The position numbers and the translations under genes were made by a program. From NCBI RefSeq assembly GCF_000315625.1, contig NW_005434593.1:63407-92799 (forward strand): a stretch of 29,393 nt of DNA. The letters are read 5' to 3'. Source of the DNA: Guillardia theta CCMP2712. Its lineage: Eukaryota > Cryptophyceae > Pyrenomonadales > Geminigeraceae. The notes beneath the pieces are model-generated. The model was not told the origin of the DNA and ran no database searches. It saw nothing but the letters and a program-made list of their open reading frames with translations. Positions 21,089 through 29,393 of the stretch are shown here, piece after piece; the first letter of the stretch is position 1; every line of letters begins with the position of its first letter.

Positions 21089-22196
21089 TTTCAGTCTCTT
21101 CGCTTTCTTCTTCTGTGCTTGTGTGCATGTTCTCGTAACCACTGGCAACCATTACACCCCCTACCCCTCTCTTCCCACCCCCACTCGGAGGCCGCAGAGT
21201 AGACATTAGTACCCGTCCTCCTACATCTGGTTTCCGGACCTACAACCCCTCCACTCCATCTCTACGGACCCCAGGGTGAGAGAATGGTCCTTTCGTCGTG
21301 GGGGTGGTATCAGGGAATGATGGGGGTAGGGTGGTGATGGAGGTCAGGGGGTAGGGGTACGGTAACTTGTAACCGCTCATAACCGCTCAAAGTTATTCAA
21401 GCCTAGTAGTGACCGGCGGTTTCCGAAGTTCGGCGGGCCGCCAGGTCGGGCGATCTGAGAGGTCAAGTCACTGTGACTAGTATTGGGAGAAGAAGAAGAT
21501 GATGATGATGAAGATGAACATGAAGATCAAGATGAGGATGAGGATGAGGATGAAAACGTGAGGGTACTGCTATATCTCATGTTTCAAGTGTTACAATAAC
21601 TTGCTCTAACTGGTATGTCCGATCTGAGGTATTATTGCTCTGTGGTTTCACGAGACACTGAGAAAACAAGGAAGACGCTTGCAAGGAAACTCAATGCAAT
21701 GTAATGGCGCATGGGAAATGATATCACGATCGATTCTTCACGTTCAGCCTCCCAGCACTGCTCTCGTCACAGAAAAGCTGTCGACATCAAAATCTTCTAC
21801 ATCCTTCATCCCTTCTTCGTCTTGTCGTCCATAACGAGAGACTTTGTCCAAAACTGTCTAGAGGAAGCAGGTAGCCGAATGTCTTCAACTTTGTGCCTTC
21901 CTCCTCCCCCTCCATCGCCTCCTCAGCATTGCTAAACGGTGCTTGACATTCCCTCCTCACCCTCGCTTCTTCTGAATTACCCGCTTTCTCATCGGCACCG
22001 TCTCCTCTTCAACAGCCTGCATCACGTTTGAGCAAAGGAGAAGGGATGGAAAAGGAGGGGCAGGAGAGAATCAGACGAGGAGAGAGGGTGAGAGGGTGAG
22101 AGAGGAGGAGAGGAGGAGAGTAGAAACACCTCATCTGGCTCTGCGTCCTCGATCAGCTCATCTCCCAAAAACGTCTTGAAGCTCTGGGACAGCAAG

Positions 22197-23855
22197 TCAC
22201 GCTTTTGGCTCCACTAGTGCATTCTCCACCTCGTCATCGTCATCGTCATCGTCATTTTCCTCGATGTCCTCGTCGAAGTCTGGCATCACAGCACTGTACT
22301 CGTCATCCTCCACATCCTGAAGAGCCCGTCACTTCTCGTCTGCTTGCTCGTCTGACATCTCACCGGCATCTCGTCGTCCAGGTCTACTCCATCGTCATCA
22401 TCCTCCACCTGAGCACGAGCGTGAGAACAAGCAAAGAGAGAGAGAGCAAGCAACGATCGCGTACAAGTCGAGTCATGCTCCTCGGGACAGGCAAGTCTTC
22501 GTCATCATCGATATCTTCATCAATAATAACCTTCTTCTGCTCGCCTTCATCAGCTTGGTTGCTGCTCCCCGGCCGTACGTCACTCACCTTAGCCTTTCCT
22601 CGCTTCTTCTTGGGGTTCAGCCGCGCCTCCTCCTCCTCGTCTGCTCGGATCATCGCATCGAAGGGCGACTCATGGAAACTGCTGCTCATCCCTCCTCCGC
22701 TCTTCACCAGCTCCCAGTCGTTGTTCTGGATCGAGTCTTCATCGTTGTCGTCCTGTCGCGGGCGACCGGGTCCTCGCTTCTTGCTTGATGCCGAGGGGTC
22801 GAAGCTGCGCAGGGAAGGAGGGAGAAACTCTCGCGGGATTCCGTTAAGTGTCTTCGCTTGGGGAGCAGCAGGAGGTTTGGCTTCAGGAGCAGGAAGAGAA
22901 ACCTGAGCGGAGTCGAGGGAGGAGATTTTACTTCCCTCCGCGATGATGTCCGCCTGGTACTTGACGATCTTCGAGCTGTGCATGGTGATCGTCACTCCTG
23001 CTCTCCTCACGATCTTGGGCGCTTGCAGGATCTTCTCCAGCGCCTCCCCCGACGGGCGGAACTGATCGTCAACCTCTTCCACCCTGGTCGCTATGCTTCT
23101 GGCCACGAGCCCTGAGGTTGATCGCAGCATTTCCGGCATGTCCAGAGAAGACTCGTAGGAGCTATCCGACGAGAACCCGTCTTCGAGCTCCAGATCCACC
23201 TCCTTCTGCCCCCTCCCCCTAGCGCATGGACCGACACTGGAGAGGAGCCCGAGGAAGCGGAGGAAGAAAGACGGGAGCTGATCTTTGGGTTCAGACGTGA
23301 CGGAGTCGGTGTCGCGCTATCTCCCAGCTCGACAGTGGATGCGAGCAGCCGGTTGATCAGCTGGGCTTTGGTCCCGTTCTTCTTGAGCCCACGAGCTTCG
23401 CACATGGAGCGGAGACGAGGTACCTTCATGGACTGCAGGTCGCGCATGCTGTACAGGTCCTGCTCGCCTCTAAGGGCTCCGGCTCCCATGATCACCTGCT
23501 CTCTCCCGTCTCCCTCAAACTCGTCGTCGCTGTCTTCCATCAAGTCATCCTCCTCCTCCTCCTCCTCCTCCTCCGAGAAGGTCAAGGAATCCGAAGGCAA
23601 TGGCCGCCAGTTCGCTTTCTTGTCCCCAGCCTGCGCCGCCATCAGGACCATGTCCCATCCTCGTCTCGGGAGAGAGAGAGGCAAGGTGACGCGCGACAGC
23701 TGCGCAGGTCTGTCGCACTTGGCTGGAGAGAGCGTGTTCGCCCTCAGAGGTCTCATCCCAGACGACAGGAAGCAAGGAAGCTCGCTCGCACTGCTCGCTC
23801 TGCCCGTGATGCACAGCAGCACGGCGAAAAAAACTTCAGTTGACAACCACCTCAT
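22197..23855 (-). CDS. SAP-domain and AT-hook DNA-binding protein with N-terminal signal
   Basis: Exons on the minus strand (23855-23238, 23205-22489, 22408-22364, 22316-22197) join in phase, about 499 aa; the first intron is about 32 nt. The start at 23855 gives a signal-peptide-like helix (WLSTEVFFAVLLCITGRASS) followed by a basic, Ser-rich stretch, as expected for entry to a complex plastid. An acidic run (SEEEEEEEEDD) precedes a SAP domain at about residues 140-180 (LQSMKVPRLRSMCEARGLKK, then NGTKAQLINRLL), a helix-extended-helix DNA-binding fold. Exon 2 carries an AT-hook-like motif (KKRGPGRPRQ) and a second basic patch (NPKKKRGKAKV). The end is strongly acidic (DEDIEENDDDDDDDEVENAL). 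SAP proteins occur in plastid transcription and nucleoid complexes, so that role is possible but inferred. A nuclear chromatin role is the alternative. Confidence 0.72.
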
Positions 23856-26123
23856 CCTTCTGATGTGGCCCACAAGCAAGGCGACATCTTGTCCCCGCCT
23901 GTCGTTCACCATCCTCGTTCTGTCGGGTCGCTGTGCTGGTACCTGGTTGCTCATCTTCCGATCTCTCTTGCGACAACTTCAAGGAGAAACCGAGGAAAAC
24001 ATCCCTGGCGAGCAGAGCATGTCACAAGCAGACAAGAGAACACAACAACTGAAACATCTGGAGCCCCGCATTTCTCTTCCGTGCGTGTGCTTTCCACCAT
24101 CAACCATTCAAGTCTCACTACGATATTCTTGCCCCAAGCGTACTTCCCCCCTCACATCATCAGAACCAACTCATCTTTGTTTTACTTCGGTCACATGACG
24201 ATAGTCTAGCTTCATGATTCTTCGAACTGTTCGAACATTTTGCCTTCTCATCCTCTCTCGTACATGATTCCTACACCTCCATAGTTATCTCCTGCTCTAC
24301 ATTTCATCTGTGAGTTAACTTCCTGTCTCTCTTTGACAGCCTTTCAAACGGCCATTGGCACTTACTTTTCTTCCTGCTCCTGCTCCTCTTCTCTCCGCCG
24401 ACTCTACACTCCTGTATGTCTGCCCAACCCCGGCAATCACTGGAGGGCCACGTTAAAATCGGGGGACTGCGTTGGGTCGCAAGAAGAACGAGGGATCTAT
24501 CGCTGTTGTACTTGTCTGGTTCTTTGGAGTCTTGATCTCACTGTCAATGTCTCATGTCTATCTTATTGTTTATGGTCATTTCTTGCTAAATCCCTCACAT
24601 ATCCGCCTCCTCTCTTTCAGGGTTAGTCTCAATTCCACTACCCTTTTCCCTGCAGTCCGATTCATCATCCCTACCTGCAGCGATACGCCCCCTCTCACAT
24701 CGATCATCTCATCATCTTCTTCCTTCATAGTTCACAATTCCATCTACTCGCTCTGATTCCCGATCGTTCCTCTCCGTCCATTCACCATCGACACCATCTT
24801 CTCAGTAACCATCAAATGATAATGACTGAAGTTCTTGTGTTATTCCGAGTTCTCCCTATGACGAACGGTTTGTTCGGCGTTCCTCTTCTTTACATCTTTT
24901 GCATCTTTCGCATCGCCATCGTCATCCACATCTTCTCCCCTCGCCCCTCTCCAGGCATGCCGTCGCTGCTGATCAGCATTGCGGGCGGCCAAAAGCTTAG
25001 AGATGCCATACAGGGCGTTAAGACACAAAGCTTTCAATAATTTTTCTGATTTCGACGAATATTCAAGAATATTCTTTAAAATTTTTCCTATATTTTCAAG
25101 ATATATACAAGATTTGAGCCCCTGCAGGAAAATGCGACCCTCGTCCGGCCTCCTATTCCCCTGCTGGTACCCCACCCTTTCCCTCACCCCTCATAACAAC
25201 TACCCCCACCCCTTTCCAAGGAGATATACCCTCAATACTCTTCTACTACCCCATCGTGGTTCTCAATTTTTACCAGGTAAATGACCCCCACAAATACGAA
25301 AATGATGACCCCTACCCCCGATGACAAATTGTAACCACCACTCTATCTACCCTAACCACCACAAAGATCCACCCCACCCCATATATGCAGCGTCCAAGAA
25401 TTCCTACCCTGGTCAGACTACCCCTCTTTTCCTCTCCATATACCCCTATTATTCAGATCAGGTACCCCTGGGTGACTGCGACCACCCTCCTCTAAAGTAC
25501 CCCACCCTCACTCGGATGGACGCATGTGTCTTTACACCGGATTTTCCTCAGTTTCGCCGGGCCTGGGGCGCAACAGACACAGGAGCGAATGCCCCTGGCA
25601 GCTCCGCGCCGACAAACTAAACTTTAACTAAAAATGCAGAGGAATGCGGCTCCTTCCATGCGGTGCAGGCGCAGGAGGCGAAGGAGGACCAACAGGAGGA
25701 GGAAGATGGGAGCGAGAGATCCAGGAGAGTGAGGTGGTCATGGCAGGAGAGAAGCGAGGGATGGTCACTGGATGCAGTTTAGACTGATTGGCGTACAACA
25801 GGCATCGAACAATAGCATATCGTGAGCAGTACGAGAAGCAACTGCACTCGAGGAGGACACGGTGCTGTAGAGCTTTTGTAAGACGTTTGTAGTGAGGCAG
25901 GAACAAGGTGAAGTAGGAGGAGGAGGAGGAGGAGGAGGAGGAGGAGGAGCAGGTAGCCTGTTGCTGACAGAGAAGAGGTGGGCCCAGGAAATCGCACCAT
26001 GAGACCTCTTGTCAGATTTTGGAGAATGGAGGCGATTCTGAGTTGATCTTTTAGGCAAGATGCACAATTGCATCTGATTGCCGGCATCGGTGAAGGAGCA
26101 TCAGCAGCCTGAAAGTGAGTAGG
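23856..26123. other. Spacer, no supported gene
   Basis: This separates two divergent genes. At 24470-24630 a plus-strand frame is hydrophobic (VVLVWFFGVLISLSM) but starts at TTG and has no clear gene context. At 25030-25110 is an AT-rich patch with GAATATTCAAGAATATTC. From 25180 to 25510 are many CCCCTACCCC and TACCCCACC tracts, followed by a weak GC island at 25550-25610. A (GGA)n tract at 25916-25949 and purine-rich sequence precede the next gene, whose promoter should lie here. Confidence 0.45.
25916..25949. repeat. (GGA)n microsatellite
   Basis: About eleven uninterrupted GGA units lie in the spacer upstream of the FAD synthase gene. Confidence 0.95.
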
Positions 26124-29100
26124 ATGATGCACGCGAAAGCTCGCGCTCTGGTCCGCCCGATCTTCTGCCTCAAAAGCGGTTGCTCAAGCTTCGTAAGGAG
26201 ATCGCCCCAGCTCGTCGCTTGCTCGTCGCTTGCGAGGTCTTTCCATCAAACGCGACTGAAGCTTGCCGATGTCGACAACATGCATGAGTACACGGGGATA
26301 AGCTTGGAGGATTGGCAGGATTACAGGAACCAGGCAGCTATGCAGATCGGCACAGAAGAGAAGAAACGTTGGCCGCTGCATGAGAAGATCAAGGCTGCGG
26401 GTCCAGCGTATGTCAACGTGGCGAAGAAGGTGAGAAGCTCGTTACGTGAGATCGATAGAGTGCTGGACGTGTTTGAGCCGGGTCAGCTCGCCATCTCCTT
26501 CAACGGCAGTCAGGACTGCAGTGTCGTGCTGCACCTGGTCATGGAGGCTTGCCGGCATCATCGCTCCCACAGCTTCACGCACGTGCAGCCCATCTGGTTC
26601 AAAGACCCCGAGCATGAGTTCCCCGAGATCGTCGAGTACGTGAGCACAACGGCAGAGAAGTACTTCACCTATCAGGACATGCTCAAGTCCGCCGTCGACG
26701 AGAACCTCAACCGTCTCTGGACGATTCACGTCAGCGAGCCCAAGGACTTCATCGACGGGCTGATCTACCTGGCTCAGTCTACGGGCATTCGGTGTGTGAT
26801 CATGGGGAGCAGGAGAACGGATCCGGGATGCAGAGACCTTTCGGACCTCGCCCTCATGGACCTCGCTCCCATCTTTCTCAGCTCCTCCTTGTCGAGGATC
26901 GAGCTCGAGACCAAGATCAACATGCTCCGGGTCGAAGGAGACCCGGGTTTGCCCGGAACGCTCACGAGCAAGGTGAGGGAGAGAGCGGAAGTTCGACGTG
27001 GGTTGACAACTTTGCCTTGCAACTCTTCAGATCAAAGAGCCTTCGCTGTTGAGATTCTCTCCTTCCCTCGAATGGTCTTTCCGAGATGTCTGGGACTTTA
27101 TCCGTGCCGCTGAGGTACAAGGGAACTATCCCCTCCTCCCTTACTTGCTCGTTCACCCTCTCCTGCAGATCCCCTACTGCACGTTGTACGATCAAGGCTA
27201 CTCCTCCATCGGCACCATGGTCGATACTCTTCGCAATCCTGCGCTCCTGCGGAGGTGAGTGGTCGCCAGTCAAGCCTGTGCGTCTGACCGGCTGCAGGGA
27301 GCAAGTGCAGGTTGAGTCGTCCGTTGCCTTGAAGAAAAAGTTGGACGAGATCCATGAGAGGTGGCGGAGCGCGAGAGGCGCCAGACGTCTGATGCCCTTG
27401 CGCAGGATGCGGAGGAATCTCGGCAAGGAGAGGTTCGAAGCGCTGGACAAGCTCAAGCTGAAGGATCAAGGTGATGCTCGAGTGCTGCCGGTGGCTGCTG
27501 ACCCCGTGACAGGTGTCGCCATCTATGACTCGATGTACGACGAGCTCGAGGACAGGGAGCGCAGCATCACCTCTCAGCTGATCTCCCGCACCATGATGCA
27601 GAACCGAGAGCAGGACGGGGGAGCGGAAGATCTGGATGAGAACGAGATGGGAGGCCTCGCTAATCAGTACCTCTTGGCCTTGTCGAAGCAGGCGGAGGAC
27701 GTGGACGAGGAAGCGGCCGAGGATGCGAAGCCTGAGGAAAACATCGCGAGCGCGCCGAGCGAGAAAGGAATTGTTGAGGATCAGGACGATCCAACGACGA
27801 TGTACCTCCCGGCGTGGAAGCTCAAGGACGAGAGCAGGGAAGTGATCTCGCGCGTGCACGACCAGGAGCAGGGCATCATGGGGACTGCAGCGATCCTGGT
27901 GATTGGGGACGAGTTTATCTCCGCTGAGGTGAGGAGGAGCTTGTCGGGGTATGGGGGACTGACGGGACAGGGAAGGTGCGGGAGAGCAACTCGCACTTCA
28001 TCAGCAGCAACCTGCGCAAGATCGGAGTGGCGGTGAAGCAGGTGATGATCATCGAGAGCGACATCGACATCGTCGCCTTCATGCTGCGTCGCCTCAGCCC
28101 AGTCTACCAGTACATCTTCGTCGTCGGAGGGATGGGCCCCCGCCACACAGACCTCACTCTCCTCGCCGTGGCCAAGTCCTTCGGGACAGGCGTGCAGGTG
28201 AGGAGGGGGAGAGAGCAGGGAGGACCAGGAGCTAAGGCAAGGCGGAAGGAAAGGATAGTAGGTGACACAAGATGAGAAAGATTCCAATTTAGGTAGAAGG
28301 AGGAGGAGGAGGAGGAGGAGGAGGAGGAGGAGAACGATGGGGATAAAGGGTTGGAGTAACAGCAGCTGGCAGGAGCATCCAGATCTTCTTTCAATGATCG
28401 AAGCTGGAATCCCAGCGGAAAAGTTTGCGCAGGTTGTCAAACCTTCGCTTCGCTATCTCCTCCCTCTCCTCCCCTCCTCCCCTCCTCCCCTCCTCCCTTA
28501 ATCCTATAGCCCATAGATGTCTGTCACGTGCTACCGCTCACTCCATCATACAACTGAATCACTTCACAGGTGTTCAGCGAGTATCACTGGAGGATGGCTT
28601 TCATCCCCTTCGGAGCTGAGCTACTCGGTGCTTTACCCACCGCCTCTTCTATTGAGAGCTGGAAGTCAGTCTCCAAGTACTGGCCCGTCGTGAAGAAGAA
28701 CAACGTCTACATCCTCCCCTCCAAGCCCTCCCTGCTCACCGAGAAGTTCCTGTCCATCCTCCCCCAGCTCAAGAGCTCTCCGCTCTTCCTCACCACCATC
28801 ATCTTCCGAGTCGACAAGGTACTAGTGCCTGTCTGTCGCTTGCTTGCCTTGACCCCCTGGCAGTCTGTGATCGCTGAGAACATTGCTAACGCTGGTCTGC
28901 TCTCGGTGTTGCCGCTACTTTCACTGAGATGATGGCAGTGTCGAAGCATGAGACGGTCAATGCCAACTCCTTCACCAGGACTATGGATGACGGCACTGTC
29001 CGCACGATCGTCTACCTCGAGGTGAAGGAAAACCCCTCAACTCCATCATCACCATCACCTCGTGCTCTCTCTTCCCCCTTCTCCTCCTTTCCTCTCCTGC

Positions 29101-29338
29101 TTTTCCGCTCTTCGTCTCCTCCTCCTTCTCCTCTCCTCCTCTCCTTGACTCCCCCCCCTTATCTCCTCCTCTTCTCGCTCCTTCTTCTTCTCCTCTCCTC
29201 TCTTCCTCTCCCTCTCCTGGCTCCTTCACATCCGATTCTGTTATCGCTTCCTCTCTTTCTCTTCTCACGCTGCTGGTCAGTCAAAGGATCTGCATGAGCA
29301 GCAGGCGGCTGTTCAGTATATCTTGGGTTCATTGCCAG
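26124..29338 (+). CDS. FAD synthase fused to C-terminal molybdopterin-binding domain (3' truncated)
   Basis: FAD synthase adenylates FMN with ATP. Ten exons (26124-26972, 27031-27114, 27169-27254, 27298-27928, 27976-28197, 28373-28432, 28570-28818, 28864-28894, 28939-29021, 29281-29338) are in phase and run off the window. The basic N-terminus (KARALVRPIFCLKSG, then LARSFHQTR) looks like a mitochondrial or organellar presequence. The PAPS-reductase-like domain shows LAISFNGSQDCSVVLHL, MGSRRTDPG, then WSFRDVWDFIRA and IPYCTLYDQGYSSIG. It resumes with YLPAWKLKDESRE after an insert of about 165 charged residues. The MoCF domain follows (AILVIGDEFISAE, SNSHFISSNLRKIGV, FVVGGMGPRHTDLT, NNVYILPSKPSLL). 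Animal FLAD1 has the MoCF domain first. The usual GGKDC Lys is Gln here. A start at 26115 would need GTG, so the ATG is taken. Confidence 0.88.
28289..28332. repeat. Intronic (GGA)n tract
   Basis: About a dozen GGA units lie inside the 175-nt intron 28198-28372 of the FAD synthase gene. A similar tract begins the intron at 29350 and runs to the window end. Confidence 0.9.
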
Positions 29339-29393
29339 GTCAGAACTCGGAGAGGAGGAGGAGGAGGAGGAGGAGGAGGAGAGGAGGAGGAGG

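Larger units (their letters stand above)
20249..22196. other. Long spacer with coding-like fragments and simple repeats
   Basis: At 20460-20700 the plus strand reads like coding sequence (IIDEIDSTLRQL, then after a TGA, YQIEQNLYPLSAHLRLAEVQ) but no start, donor or homologue is evident. The opposite strand is also open there. From 20800 to 21050 the sequence is pyrimidine-rich. At 21140-21370 are CCCCTACCCC and GGGGTAGGGGTACGG tracts, then a small GC island at 21408-21456. At 21484-21555 is a GAT/AAG-rich tract. The rest up to the 3' end of the SAP gene shows nothing I can support. Confidence 0.45.

Noticed and set aside
21484-21555. Acidic EEEDDDDEDE-like exon
   Set aside because: A simple GAT/AAG repeat with no splice sites or flanking coding sequence.
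22205-22906. 233-codon plus-strand ORF rich in Ser, Arg and His
   Set aside because: Antisense shadow of the acidic and AT-hook exons of the SAP gene.
23335-24198. 287-codon plus-strand ORF
   Set aside because: It is antisense to the SAP-domain gene, whose domain and splice evidence is strong.
27098-27859. 253-codon minus-strand ORF
   Set aside because: Antisense to the FAD synthase insert exon.

Overview
This window looks like nuclear DNA of a eukaryotic alga with a red-type secondary plastid; a cryptophyte resembling Guillardia is my best guess. The case is indirect. Genes are monocistronic and split by many GT-AG introns, most of them 41-59 nt. A PsbP-family gene carries a nucleus-encoded, apparently tripartite presequence (signal peptide, transit region, thylakoid-lumen signal). 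At least two other proteins have N-terminal secretory-type signals. No rRNA, tRNA, CRISPR or bacterial operon structure was seen. All exon models were built by hand from reading frame, splice-site and phase agreement. 5' ends are the least certain part.

Layout. 1-1060: degenerate locus with a dispersed 35-60 bp element in both orientations and an inverted duplication. 2203-4420 (+): multi-pass membrane protein. 4461-6052 (-): cysteine-rich secreted protein, convergent with the previous gene, with 40 bp between the stops. 6053-7208: spacer with a GC island and an AT-rich block. 7209-9257 (+): membrane-anchored helical protein. 9258-10099: GC island and a (GA)n/(CAGA)n microsatellite. 10100-10841 (+): partial gene with an ASH/CFAP47-like beta-sandwich. 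11229-12326 (-): PsbP-family lumen protein. 12327-13061: GC island and a GAGGA minisatellite. 13062-14575 (+): coiled-coil protein with a C-terminal membrane segment. 14576-15569: GC island. 15570-16470 (+): p23/Sba1-type CS-domain co-chaperone with an N-terminal signal. 16664-17099 (-): small signal-anchor protein. 17100-18283: GC island followed by a 42-bp satellite of 12 copies. 18284-20248 (-): PDZ plus coiled-coil protein. 20249-22196: low-complexity spacer. 22197-23855 (-): SAP plus AT-hook protein. 23856-26123: spacer. 26124 to beyond the window end (+): FAD synthase (PAPS-reductase-like) fused to a C-terminal molybdopterin-binding (MoCF) domain.

The genes do not form a pathway. Recurrent themes are plastid or secretory targeting (PsbP, p23-like, SAP/AT-hook), very short introns, and spacers built from the same parts: a CCGG-rich island carrying the heptamer GACTCGG, often beside GGGGTAGGGGTA-like tracts. 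The most notable items are the FAD synthase with a domain order opposite to animal FLAD1, the p23 with a signal sequence, the repeated spacer architecture, and the 42-bp satellite with a conserved palindromic joint.
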